Below, one piece after another: positions 1-8,363 of a stretch of DNA of 43,162 nucleotides; the stretch's first letter is position 1, and every line of letters begins with the position of its first letter. Origin of the DNA: Sphaerochaeta sp. Phil3 (GTDB lineage Bacteria > Spirochaetota > Spirochaetia > Sphaerochaetales > Sphaerochaetaceae); NCBI GenBank assembly GCA_001940825.1, contig MSGT01000005.1, positions 1 through 43,162 of the forward strand, in the 5' to 3' direction. Below the pieces are notes generated by a model, which saw nothing but the letters and a program-made list of their open reading frames with translations, did no database searches and was not told the DNA's origin. The position numbers and the translations under genes are program-made.

Positions 1-668
1 CTACTTAGCAAAGAGGTAAAAAAAACTCCACCAAGGGGTATTGACCAACAAAAACTCGGAAGAGCCAACTGGAAGCTATAAAAGCTGTGGAGTGCGAACT
101 GTCCTCAACAGTTTCTGGAGTTGACGAAATCATAGAATCTTTGTCTGAAGAAGAGAAGTCCGACAACAAGAGTAGCGAAGGGCAGGTGTTGTTGCTCAAT
201 GAAGAGGGAGATGCCTTTGTTCCTGCCGTTCTTTCAAAGAAAGCCAAAGAGCTTTCGAAGCTTGGTCCTTTCGAAGAGGACTCCTTTGAATCGAAAATTC
301 TGAATGCTTACGAACTGATGGAAAAAGCCAAAGGACTGAGATCATCTCTCAAATCAAAGGGAAATGACTTGACCAAAGCTACCATGGAAGTGTTCGAAAA
401 GCTTTCCAATGACGATGCACTCCTTCTTCTTGAAATGAAATGGGTGGATCCTCTAGTTGAGAAGATAGAAGCAATTCCTGATTCAATTCTTTCTAGTTTC
501 GTGTCCAGGATATCAGCTCTTTCCAAGAAATATGAATCGACCTTTGCGGATATCTCAAATGAGATAGAAGAGACCGAATCAAAGCTTTCTGCAATGCTCG
601 ATGATTTGGTTGGCAGTGAGTATGACATGAAAGGTCTAGAAGAGTTCAAAAAGCTTTTGAGAGGTTGA
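1..668 (+). pseudogene. hsdM: HsdM C-terminal part, type I methylase subunit, partial and apparently frameshifted
   Basis: This is the end of a type I restriction-modification methyltransferase subunit, cut by the left edge of the window. The tail reads like the HsdM C-terminus of gut-bacterial systems: MKWVDPLVEKI, then a helical stretch, then [15 protein letters not shown] before the stop. The frame has no start that fits HsdM: an in-frame TGA lies at 42-44. Bases 1-78 in the first frame read LLSKEVKKTPPRGIDQQKL, which resembles the residues HsdM has just before this tail. The coding frame therefore seems to shift near base 58-65, after an A8 run at 18-25. Either the gene is broken or the assembly has an error here. 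An ATG at 87 could start a 193-residue fragment without any catalytic motif. hsdS follows two bases after the stop. Family call fairly sure; frameshift moderately sure. Confidence 0.65.
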
Positions 669-670
669 AT

Positions 671-3600
671 ATGGATGATAAAAAAAGGATTCCTGCCATT
701 CGTTTCAAAGGTTTTACCGATTCTTGGGAACAGCGTAAGCTTGGTGATATATTCGAATACGAACAGCCGCAAGCTTATATAGTTGAAAGTGCTGAATACG
801 ATAACAGAAATAAAACTCCAGTTTTAACAGCAGGACAAAGTTTTATTTTAGGTTACACAGATGAAAACTTTGGAATTAAAAATGCAAATTCAGATAAGCC
901 CGTTGTTATTTTTGATGACTTCACTACATCGGTTCATTACGTTGATTTTCCTTTTAAAGTCAAGAGTTCTGCAATGAAATTGCTGACACTGGTAAATGGG
1001 AGGGATGATATTCATTGTGCTTACAATGTGTTGCAAAACATTGGGTATAAACCTGTTAGTCATGAGCGTCATTGGATTTCAACATTTGCAAAAATCAATG
1101 TTTATATACCTAAAAACGAAGCAGAACAAAAGTGCATTGGGGATTGTTCTTCAAGTTTGGATAACCTTATCACCCTTCATCAGCGTAAGTGCTTTTTGAT
1201 GATATTTTGCAGATGGGGTGATATAATGTTGCAAAACGGTAGGAAAAAGAGGTTTTTTCGAATGAGTTTCACCAGTGAAAAGGATTTTGAGAACGAATTG
1301 GTTACACTTCTAGGTGGAAAGGGATGGGAAAAGAAGCCAATCATGTATCCAACGGAACGTGTTTTGCTGGAGAACTGGAAGAGAATCCTCTATGTCAACA
1401 ATAACCAAAAGGATAGATTGGGGGAGTATCAGCTCACTGATGGGGAGATGGCTCAGATTATCGAGAAGATAACAGAGCTCAAGACCCCTTATAGGCTCAA
1501 TGGCTTCATAAACGGTAAGACGGTTACGATAAAGAGGGACAATCTCGATGACGGCCTTCACTTTGGAAAAGAGATAAGCCTTGACATATTCGATAGAGAC
1601 GAAATTGCTGCTGGTAGAAGTGTGTATCAGATTGCAAGACAGCCGGTTTTTCATTCGAAAAGCAAAATCGATAAGGACCGTAGAGGGGACATCATTCTTC
1701 TGATAAACGGAATGCCTGTAATACATGTGGAACTCAAGAAGAGTGGGGTTCCTGTCAGTCAGGCGATCAATCAAATTGGCAAATACTCAAAAGAAGGCGT
1801 TTTTACCGGCCTCTTTTCGTTGGTTCAAATCTTCGTTGCAATGACTCCTGAAGAAACATTGTACTTTGCAAATCCTGGTCCTGATGCAGATTTGAATGAC
1901 AAATACTTTTTCCATTGGGCGGACTTCAACAACAACCGCATGGACGACTGGCGGGATGTTGCAAGCAACCTTCTTTCAATACCAATGGCGCATCAGCTCA
2001 TTGGGTATTACACGATTGCAGACCGTACTGACAGTGTCCTGAAGGTCATGAGGAGCTATCAGTACTATGCTGCACGGGGAATCGTAAGCTCCTATTTGGA
2101 TAAGCATAAGGATAACCCTCAAAGAGGCGGATATGTATGGCACACAACTGGAAGTGGTAAGACAATGACGAGTTTCAAGTCGGCTCAGCTTATTGCCAAC
2201 TCAGGGAAAGTGGACAAGGTCCTGTTTGTAATGGATAGAATAGACCTTGGCACCCAGTCGTTGGAGACATACAGAAATTTCGCCAATGACGATGAGGATG
2301 TGCAAGGTACGGAAAACACCAGCATCCTCATTGGTAAGCTTAAAAGCTCTGCGCCAAACGACACCCTCATAGTAACCTCCATACAAAAACTGAGCAGGAT
2401 AAGAAAAGATGACTCCTGTTTATGTTTCGCTGATTTGGCGGAGATTCTTAAGAAGAGAATTGTCATAATTGTTGATGAGGCCCATAGATCTACATTTGGC
2501 GATGAGATGTTGACGATCAAGGATACATTCTCCAATGCTGTGTTCTTTGGCTTTACGGGAACACCAAGGTTTTCTGACGACGAAGACTCTGTAAAGGAGA
2601 CATCAACTGTCTTTGGAGATGAAATCCATCGTTATCTGATATCTGATGGAATCAGGGACAAGAACGTTCTTGGCTTTGATGTATACAAGGTTTCGACCTT
2701 CAAGGAAGAAGATTTAAGGATCCAGGTTGCACTCGCCCAGGCAAAGGCTTCATCCATAGATGAAGTCAACGCAGATCCCGTCAAAGCGAAGATTTTCTAT
2801 CACTTCAAAGATGACGTGAAGATGGCTTATCCAAAAGGCGAAGGAAAAGGAATAGAGGACTTTATTCCAAACTCTCAATACGAGACTTCTGTGCATAGAG
2901 AGATGGTTGTCAAAGATATAATCAATTCATTCAAGATGTCTTCCCAAGGTAGATACCATGCAATTTTTGCAACAAGCAGCATAATCGAGGCTATCGAATA
3001 CTACAGACTTTTGAAAAAACAAGCTCCCGAACTGAAGATCTCTTCAATGTTTGAAGCTGGTATTGATGACAACGATGCCAACACCACAGAGAAAGAGACT
3101 GGACTCAGGGAAATCATCGAAGACTACAATGGAATGTTCGCCTGCAATTATACATTTGCATCATTTCCCGCAATGAAGAAGGACATTGCAAACAGACTTG
3201 CCCATAAGAAACCATATGAAAGAGTCCCAAGAGAGCAGCAACTGGACATTTTGATTGTTGTGAGGCAGATGCTGACTGGCTATGATTCGAAATGGGTGGA
3301 TATCCTGTATGTAGACCAACTCATGGAACAGGCCAACTTGGTACAGGCTTTTTCTAGGACCAATAGACTCAACGACGAGGGGAAGAAGTTTGGGATCATT
3401 AGGTACTATAGAAGGCCTTGGACCATGGAACTGAATATACAACAGGCCTTTGAAAGGTATTCTGGCGATAAGCCTATTGGTGTTTTCGTGAACAAAATAG
3501 GAAAAAACCTTGTTTCGTTGAATGAAAGGTTCCACGAGATAAAAGTGTTGTTCGAAAGAGAAGGGATTTCCGATTTCTCAAAACTTCCAGAGGATAGGGT

Positions 3601-4348
3601 CGTAAAGGCGAAATTCGCCAAGTTGTTCAGAGAACTGACCGATTACCTCGAGAATGCAAGGCTGCAAGGAATGAAATGGGATGATGTATCTACGCATGCG
3701 AATGTTGAACTCGAAATAGACAAACCAACGTATGATAGCTTGCTTCTTAGATATCAGGAGCTTGCATTGGAACCAAGCGATGAAGATGATGGTGATTCCG
3801 GAGGAGACAACGTTCCATATGATCTTGATGGATACCTCGTTGATTTGAAGACAGACAGGATTGATTATGACTACATGAATAGTCGTTTTCACAAGTACAT
3901 CAAGTCTCTTTCCGCTGGTGTCAGCGAAGAAGAAAGGAATTCGTTGCTTGATGACCTTCATAGATCATTTGCAATGTTGTCTCAACAGGATCAACTATAT
4001 GCAAATAAGCTTATTACGGATATTCAGAATGGAAATATAGTCCTTGAGGAGAACAAGAGCTTCATGGATTATGTGGTTGAGTACCAAAAGGACGAATTGG
4101 ATGCGAAGCTGCAATACTTCAATGATGCATTTGGCATTGACTCTGATAAGGTCCGAGCTTTGGTCTATTCTGATGTCACAGATGAAAACTTGGATGAGTT
4201 TGGACGCTTTTCGGCTATCACTCAGGAGATTTCTGCAGAGAGGGCCGTGGGGTTCTATGCAGAGCATGGCAATGTCATGCTGCCATTCCAAGCCGTGATT
4301 CAAGCTAGGAATGAAGTGAAAAGTTTCATCCTCAACAAAGGTAAATAG
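671..4348 (+). CDS. hsdR: Half-size HsdS specificity domain fused in frame to HsdR, type I restriction endonuclease
   Basis: One open frame of 1225 residues. Residues 1-175 are a single HsdS target-recognition half, starting with the usual [15 protein letters not shown] and ending at [11 protein letters not shown], where a complete HsdS would continue into a second recognition domain. After about 22 unrelated residues it enters HsdR at residue 198 ([17 protein letters not shown]). HsdR is the DNA-translocating and cutting subunit: PD-(D/E)xK nuclease with D340, E354 and K356; Walker A HTTGSGKT with K497; DEAH box at 602; motif [10 protein letters not shown] from 892; helical C-terminus. I chose ATG 671 over an in-frame TTG at 665 because GAGAGG lies six bases upstream. 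A second start at 1262 could give free HsdR. A tyrosine recombinase follows. Families certain; whether the fusion protein is made is unknown. Confidence 0.88.
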   Translation: MDDKKRIPAIRFKGFTDSWEQRKLGDIFEYEQPQAYIVESAEYDNRNKTPVLTAGQSFILGYTDENFGIKNANSDKPVVIFDDFTTSVHYVDFPFKVKSSAMKLLTLVNGRDDIHCAYNVLQNIGYKPVSHERHWISTFAKINVYIPKNEAEQKCIGDCSSSLDNLITLHQRKCFLMIFCRWGDIMLQNGRKKRFFRMSFTSEKDFENELVTLLGGKGWEKKPIMYPTERVLLENWKRILYVNNNQKDRLGEYQLTDGEMAQIIEKITELKTPYRLNGFINGKTVTIKRDNLDDGLHFGKEISLDIFDRDEIAAGRSVYQIARQPVFHSKSKIDKDRRGDIILLINGMPVIHVELKKSGVPVSQAINQIGKYSKEGVFTGLFSLVQIFVAMTPEETLYFANPGPDADLNDKYFFHWADFNNNRMDDWRDVASNLLSIPMAHQLIGYYTIADRTDSVLKVMRSYQYYAARGIVSSYLDKHKDNPQRGGYVWHTTGSGKTMTSFKSAQLIANSGKVDKVLFVMDRIDLGTQSLETYRNFANDDEDVQGTENTSILIGKLKSSAPNDTLIVTSIQKLSRIRKDDSCLCFADLAEILKKRIVIIVDEAHRSTFGDEMLTIKDTFSNAVFFGFTGTPRFSDDEDSVKETSTVFGDEIHRYLISDGIRDKNVLGFDVYKVSTFKEEDLRIQVALAQAKASSIDEVNADPVKAKIFYHFKDDVKMAYPKGEGKGIEDFIPNSQYETSVHREMVVKDIINSFKMSSQGRYHAIFATSSIIEAIEYYRLLKKQAPELKISSMFEAGIDDNDANTTEKETGLREIIEDYNGMFACNYTFASFPAMKKDIANRLAHKKPYERVPREQQLDILIVVRQMLTGYDSKWVDILYVDQLMEQANLVQAFSRTNRLNDEGKKFGIIRYYRRPWTMELNIQQAFERYSGDKPIGVFVNKIGKNLVSLNERFHEIKVLFEREGISDFSKLPEDRVVKAKFAKLFRELTDYLENARLQGMKWDDVSTHANVELEIDKPTYDSLLLRYQELALEPSDEDDGDSGGDNVPYDLDGYLVDLKTDRIDYDYMNSRFHKYIKSLSAGVSEEERNSLLDDLHRSFAMLSQQDQLYANKLITDIQNGNIVLEENKSFMDYVVEYQKDELDAKLQYFNDAFGIDSDKVRALVYSDVTDENLDEFGRFSAITQEISAERAVGFYAEHGNVMLPFQAVIQARNEVKSFILNKGK
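1247..1264 (+). other. Internal ribosome binding site and start that could give separate HsdR
   Basis: AAGAGG at 1247-1252 lies nine bases before ATG 1262, exactly where HsdR homologues begin. No stop separates it from the upstream hsdS half in the same frame, so both a fusion and a free HsdR are possible products. Confidence 0.45.
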
Positions 4349-4426
4349 CCGTATAATCTCAACTCCATTGATTGCTGATTTTAAAAAAAGGCAGTCTCTA
4401 AAATAAGGAAAGGAGAAAGAGAAGAA

Positions 4427-5362
4427 ATGGTTAGAACCTCATCAAAAGGAACAGAGTTGTTCTGTTCTTACTACAAGTCGTGGATTACTGTCTACAAGGA
4501 GGGTGCAATACGGCCCGTCACAATGAACAAGTACTACATGACGCTTAGTTGGCTGGAAAGGCTGGCCCCAGATCTCCGTCTGCAGGACATGACAAGGATT
4601 GCATATCAAAAACTCTTGAATGACTATGCGGAATTCCATGAAAAGCAGACGACGATGGACTTCCACCACCAGTTGAAAGGGGCAATACTTGACGCTGTTG
4701 ATGAACGTTTGATTGAACGGGATCCAACAAGGAAGGCTATAATAAAGGGAAGAACCCCCAAGCATAAAAAACAAAAGTTCCTTAATCAATTTGAGCTTCA
4801 CAAACTTATAGCTGACCTTGATTTATCGGGTTCTTCTGTTACATGGGACTGGTTGATTCTGCTTGTCGCCAAAACAGGAATGAGGTTTTCTGAAGCTTTG
4901 GGACTTACACCAAAGGATTTCGATCTTAGGCATCAGATGCTTTCTGTGAACAAGACATGGGACTATAAAGGATGCGGAGGCTTCCTTCCAACCAAGAACA
5001 AATCGTCTGTGAGGAAGATTCCTTTGGATTGGCAGACTGTAATACAGTTCACTTCTCTTTTGAAAGACATTCCGGAAGAGAGACCCATATTTCTAATGGG
5101 TGATAGCATATATAACTCAACTGTCAATGGTATTCTTAGAAGACATTGTGAGCATTCAGAAATTCCCGTGATAACAATCCATGGGCTTAGGCACACGCAT
5201 GCTTCGCTGTTGCTATTTGCGGGGGTTTCGATTGCGAGCGTTGCAAGGCGGCTTGGTCATGCGAGCATGACAACCACTCAGAAGATATACTTGCATATAA
5301 TCCAGGAACTTGAAAACAAGGATATAGATCTTGTCATGCGTTCGTTGTCTGGCTTGAGCTAA
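4427..5362 (+). CDS. Tyrosine recombinase / phage-type integrase, hsdS-shuffling type
   Basis: A 311-residue tyrosine recombinase with an N-terminal SAM-like core-binding domain (about 8-105) and a C-terminal catalytic domain. Visible catalytic residues are R153 (TGMRFSEAL), a lysine near 190-192, H252 and R255 (HGLRHTH), H278 (LGHAS) and the nucleophile Y288. AAAGGAG lies 11 bases before the ATG. It sits 78 bases after hsdR in the same direction. Recombinases of this size next to type I systems (PsrA/CreX type) invert or swap hsdS segments through repeats. No inverted or second hsdS copy is present from here rightwards, so its substrate is either left of the window or lost. A short AGAGG/CCTCT hairpin follows the stop, before the convergent membrane gene. 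Family sure; role inferred from context. Confidence 0.87.
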   Translation: MVRTSSKGTELFCSYYKSWITVYKEGAIRPVTMNKYYMTLSWLERLAPDLRLQDMTRIAYQKLLNDYAEFHEKQTTMDFHHQLKGAILDAVDERLIERDPTRKAIIKGRTPKHKKQKFLNQFELHKLIADLDLSGSSVTWDWLILLVAKTGMRFSEALGLTPKDFDLRHQMLSVNKTWDYKGCGGFLPTKNKSSVRKIPLDWQTVIQFTSLLKDIPEERPIFLMGDSIYNSTVNGILRRHCEHSEIPVITIHGLRHTHASLLLFAGVSIASVARRLGHASMTTTQKIYLHIIQELENKDIDLVMRSLSGLS

Positions 5363-5394
5363 GAGGCAAATCCTCTACATCCCCAATAGACTCA

Positions 5395-5958
5395 TTACTC
5401 GAATGTAATTGTGGCTTGGATGATGTTGAACAGGCGCAGGCGTCGAAGGCGCAGGGAAGGGCGTTGGAGGAAGAATATCTCGGTGGCCTCCCATGCGAAG
5501 ACCCATGCCACGATGTCTATGATGCTGTAGAGCACCTGGTCTACGTCATGGTTCTTTAGGAAAATGTTGAAAGTGAAAACTGCAGCGGATATGAGGACCA
5601 TGATGATGGTCTGGGTCATGTTCTTTGCAAGTTCGCGCACAACCTCCATGAACTCGTTGTGGTAGTAGTTGCGAATGGCCTTTTTATATTTTTCTTTGTC
5701 ATCACTGGAGAGAGATGCTCCTTCGAAAACGAAATGAAGCGATGAATCAGGGCGCAGATGCTTTGTGCTTTGTTCTAGGAACTGGGCGGTGTCGCTTGTG
5801 ATGTACGGCTCTCCGTTTGGTGATAGAGGGGAAAGTAGGTCATAGCTGTCCGCTATGCCAATGCGAACCATGCGGAGACCATTTGCATCCTCCTCTGGTT
5901 TTTTCAAGATTCTTATCTCTTCTGTTAGATCCTTGAATTTCCTAAGGCGTTCAGACAT
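5395..5958 (-). CDS. Conserved membrane protein with two transmembrane segments
   Basis: A 187-residue protein with a charged, helical cytoplasmic N-terminal half and two membrane segments at about 115-134 and 142-164, followed by a very basic tail rich in Leu and Arg (RPSLRLRRLRLF). The segment IADSYDLLSPLSPNGEPYI and the YKKAIRNYYHNEF stretch recall an uncharacterised family I remember from gut Firmicutes and spirochaetes, but I know no function. Its start overlaps the end of the upstream membrane gene by eight bases, so the two are translationally coupled and probably work together. It converges on the recombinase gene with 32 bases between the stops. Confidence 0.7.
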   Translation of the reverse strand: MSERLRKFKDLTEEIRILKKPEEDANGLRMVRIGIADSYDLLSPLSPNGEPYITSDTAQFLEQSTKHLRPDSSLHFVFEGASLSSDDKEKYKKAIRNYYHNEFMEVVRELAKNMTQTIIMVLISAAVFTFNIFLKNHDVDQVLYSIIDIVAWVFAWEATEIFFLQRPSLRLRRLRLFNIIQATITFE

Positions 5959-6655
5959 GTTTGAGATCCTCCGAGTATCGGTCTTTGAAGAATTTATGGA
6001 TAAGGAACATAAGAGGCATTCCTAGATTGGTTTCCACTAGGCTGTTGATGACAAGCGTGCGTATTTGCTCTGGCAGGGCGAATCCCGTACTGCGGATTCC
6101 TCCAACGAGCAGGGCGAACTCCCAACCGAACTGCACGGCAACTCCAATGGAGCATAGCCACAGTATGTTGACCATGGACTCCTTCTTGCGACATGAGAGG
6201 TTGTAGACAATCACCCCTAGATATGACAGAAAGAGGATGGCGCCCATTATGCCGTGGTATACACCTGTTGTGCGTTGGATGTGGATCATTGGCGAAGAGA
6301 TCATGCCTGAAATCATTGGACATGCTATCCACCACGAGAATATGAGGATCGTCCATTCCTTGAGATTTCCATCCTTGTCCAGACACAGCCATATCCATGC
6401 AAAGTTCGTAAAGCCATAGCTCATACTCATCCAAAGTAGGGTCCAGAACATGTTGCCGCCTTCAATGGATCGTGAACCCGTCCAGAGATAGAATACGCAG
6501 TAGTCAACGAAAAAGTAGAGGATTCCTCCAAAAAGACCCCACAATGTTGTGAGATAGCGCCGCCTCCAGCATAAAAGTCCTATGAACAGCAAAACGAAGG
6601 TGCTGTCTAAGACGATGTAGGCCAAGTTGAAATATCTTGATGCAATTATTCCCAT
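5951..6655 (-). CDS. Polytopic membrane protein, about seven transmembrane segments
   Basis: A 234-residue, almost wholly hydrophobic protein. Likely membrane segments are near residues 7-29, 36-58, 67-92, 100-119, 131-153, 161-187 and 201-224. The loops are short and rich in Trp and Gly. I do not recognise the family. It is the first gene of a two-gene unit with the two-segment membrane protein, which it overlaps by eight bases. There is no ribosome binding site before the ATG; instead a TAGAAT box ends six bases before it, suggesting a leaderless transcript. A sensor, transporter or enzyme role cannot be told from the sequence. Confidence 0.7.
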   Translation of the reverse strand: MGIIASRYFNLAYIVLDSTFVLLFIGLLCWRRRYLTTLWGLFGGILYFFVDYCVFYLWTGSRSIEGGNMFWTLLWMSMSYGFTNFAWIWLCLDKDGNLKEWTILIFSWWIACPMISGMISSPMIHIQRTTGVYHGIMGAILFLSYLGVIVYNLSCRKKESMVNILWLCSIGVAVQFGWEFALLVGGIRSTGFALPEQIRTLVINSLVETNLGMPLMFLIHKFFKDRYSEDLKHV

Positions 6656-6661
6656 GTCTCA

Positions 6662-6690
6662 ATTCTAAGAAGAACCAAATTCAAAAACAA
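6662..6690 (-). promoter_or_regulatory. Promoter of the membrane-protein pair, leaderless layout
   Basis: On the minus strand, TTGTTT (6685-6690), a 17-base spacer and TAGAAT (6662-6667). The -10 box ends six bases before ATG 6655, so transcription should start at or next to the start codon. Confidence 0.5.
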
Positions 6691-6790
6691 TGGAGACTTC
6701 TTCGAAACAGTGCGTTTTCGTGCGTACAGTGCGTGATGTGCGTGATGTGCGTGATGTGCGTGACGTGCGTTCAGTGCGTGAAGTGAGCTG
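6690..6790 (-). repeat. Dispersed intergenic repeat, copy C, with a 9-bp tandem array
   Basis: Seven units of the 9-mer GTGCGTGAT (variants GTGCGTACA, GTGCGTGAC, GTGCGTTCA, GTGCGTGAA) occupy 6720-6782. On the minus strand the flank reads ACGCACTGTACGCAC, then AAAACGCACTGTTT, which is shared with the longer repeat copies at 16580 and 37680. It lies in sense orientation just 3' of the minus-strand gene ending at 6813. Translations of the array (VRDVRDVRD) look like low-complexity artefacts. Confidence 0.75.
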
Positions 6791-6812
6791 GACTCGTGCG
6801 TCCTCGATAAAA

Positions 6813-7715
6813 TCAGTTTGGAGTTTTCCAGCGTTCGCAGAGCGTAGGGAAATCGGTCTTGTAGAGGGCTATGCGTGGCCTGACCTCGCCGCTTAGGACC
6901 TTGCCGTTGGTTTTGTAGCCTTTTTTGATGTAGTTGCGGCCTTTGAGCTGTCTCACGGTGAGGTTCTTGGTGTAGAAGCGGTCCACGCCGTCCTGCTCGG
7001 AACGGTCTTCTATGAGGAACTGCTTGGCGTAGAAGAGCACTGACATGTATGGCATTGTGTATGTTGGGTAGCCGTAGAGCCAGCAGCGAACGCCAAAGTC
7101 CAAAGCCTGCCAGTATGCCCCGGTTATTTCGTTGTCATAGCCGCGAAGCCGTTGGAAGAGGGCCCTGTCGTAGATGCCCATGCCTAGGAAAGGATAGAGC
7201 GTGGCATCACACTCCGAGTTTGGCATGAAGCTAAGCGGATCGACTTCCTTGCCGTTCATGCGCGGGGCCCTTAGTGTTGGAATCTTCTCGTTGCCTTTGT
7301 TGAACATCCATGGGCATATCACCGCAGGGTGCGGCTCTTCTTTGAGCTTGGCCTCAAGAGGGCTCCAGTCGAACGACATGAAGGAGGTGTCGCTGCGTGT
7401 GACGATGAAGTATGTGGTCATGCATACGTCTGCAAGGGCGTTGATACGTTCTGCAAGCGACGGTGCCTTTGGGAAGACTATGAAAGTCACGTCAGGGAAC
7501 TGGCTCTGCATGACCTCTTGGGTGAACCTATCGCTTTGCGTCATCACATGCAGGCAATAGTTGAAGTTCCCGCTGAACCACGCAATTGAGTCTTCAAGGT
7601 CCTCTTTCGTGCCAGTGTCCATTATGCCCACCGCAAGGAACTCCTCCCTGTGCAGCTGGTTGATGAGATGTCCAATATCCTGTTTCCTACTGATGATTTG
7701 ATATTTCTGATCCAC
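6813..7715 (-). CDS. GT-A fold glycosyltransferase-like protein
   Basis: About 300 residues from the GTG at 7715. Blocks recall family-2 GT-A glycosyltransferases: an alternating N-terminal beta/alpha region (FLAVGIMDTGTKEDLEDSI), a central acidic motif in IVTRSDTSFMSFDW, and the late block FLGMGIYDRALFQRLRGYD followed by WQALDFGVRCWLYGY, like the acceptor-side Gly-Asp-rich region. There is no signal peptide or membrane segment. The open frame runs on upstream to 8051, but that part is antisense to trmL and carries no recognisable domain, while TTGCCA-N17-TAGTAT ends seven bases before the GTG. I therefore place the start at 7715. Substrate unknown; another nucleotide-sugar-like enzyme is possible. 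Confidence 0.55.
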   Translation of the reverse strand: MDQKYQIISRKQDIGHLINQLHREEFLAVGIMDTGTKEDLEDSIAWFSGNFNYCLHVMTQSDRFTQEVMQSQFPDVTFIVFPKAPSLAERINALADVCMTTYFIVTRSDTSFMSFDWSPLEAKLKEEPHPAVICPWMFNKGNEKIPTLRAPRMNGKEVDPLSFMPNSECDATLYPFLGMGIYDRALFQRLRGYDNEITGAYWQALDFGVRCWLYGYPTYTMPYMSVLFYAKQFLIEDRSEQDGVDRFYTKNLTVRQLKGRNYIKKGYKTNGKVLSGEVRPRIALYKTDFPTLCERWKTPN

Positions 7716-7722
7716 GATTGCA

Positions 7723-7751
7723 ATACTACTATCAAAGAAAACGTTTGGCAA
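7723..7751 (-). promoter_or_regulatory. Promoter of the glycosyltransferase-like gene, leaderless layout
   Basis: Minus strand: TTGCCA (7746-7751, five of six consensus bases), 17-base spacer, TAGTAT (7723-7728), then seven bases to GTG 7715. It overlaps the divergent trmL promoter region. Confidence 0.6.
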
Positions 7752-7760
7752 TGGAGGGCT

Positions 7761-7789
7761 TTGAGGGAAAGCTCCAAACGTGCTATCAT
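7761..7789 (+). promoter_or_regulatory. Promoter of trmL, extended -10, leaderless layout
   Basis: TTGAGG (7761-7766), 17-base spacer ending in TGC, TATCAT (7784-7789), then seven bases to ATG 7797. There is no Shine-Dalgarno sequence in the gap. Confidence 0.6.
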
Positions 7790-7796
7790 CACGACG

Positions 7797-8363
7797 ATGA
7801 AGATAAACATAGTCCTGTTCCAACCAGAGATCCCTCAGAATACCGGCAACATAGCCCGCACATGCAGCGCAACTGCAAGCGCACTCCATCTTGTGCATCC
7901 GCTTGGCTTCTCGCTGGACGAAAAGCATCTGCGACGGGCTGGCCTTGACTACTGGGACGGCCTTGACATCACGCAATACGAGGACGATGAGGACTTCTTC
8001 TCTCGCTTTGCATTGGAGCACGACGGCGACCCCATGTTCTTCCTGTCCCAAAAAGGGGCTGTCTCGCTTTGGGAGACTCGTTTTTGGGAAAGCGCTTCAT
8101 CCTGCGCTTCATCCAAGACCGATGCCCCTGTGTGTGATGATTCTGGGAACCTGTGGCTTGCCTTTGGGCGGGAAAGCCGAGGCCTTGACGACAGCATGCT
8201 TGATGCCCACAGAGACCACTGCATACGCATTCCAATGATAGAGGGAAGACGTTCATTGAACCTCTCCAATGCAGTGGCCGTCACGGTGTACGAGGCCTTG
8301 AGACAGGCAGGAGGCCTTGGCCTCAAACAGCATGGAATGCTTTGGGAAAATGCCAATGCGTAG
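7797..8363 (+). CDS. trmL: tRNA (cytidine/uridine-34-2'-O)-methyltransferase TrmL
   Basis: A 188-residue SPOUT-class methyltransferase that 2'-O-methylates the wobble base of certain leucine tRNAs using S-adenosylmethionine. The N-terminus INIVLFQPEIPQNTGNIAR is the family signature. The C-terminal trefoil-knot motifs are FGRESRGL (about 123-130) and RSLNLSNAVAVTVYEALR (152-169). It is slightly longer than E. coli TrmL because of an insert at about 95-117. The open frame extends upstream to 7650, but homology begins at ATG 7797, which directly follows a good promoter. The last codons overlap the start of the transglutaminase-like gene, so the two are co-transcribed. Confidence 0.93.
   Translation: MKINIVLFQPEIPQNTGNIARTCSATASALHLVHPLGFSLDEKHLRRAGLDYWDGLDITQYEDDEDFFSRFALEHDGDPMFFLSQKGAVSLWETRFWESASSCASSKTDAPVCDDSGNLWLAFGRESRGLDDSMLDAHRDHCIRIPMIEGRRSLNLSNAVAVTVYEALRQAGGLGLKQHGMLWENANA

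Noticed and set aside
6690-6896. Open frame translating to VRDVRDVRDVRSVR, apparently a small repeat protein
   Set aside because: It is only the 9-base array read in frame, without a ribosome site, and the same repeat family has no such frame in its other copies.
7716-8051. Longer glycosyltransferase-like protein starting at 8051
   Set aside because: The added residues lie wholly antisense to trmL, contain Cys/Arg-rich nonsense, and a promoter placed just before GTG 7715 gives a better start.
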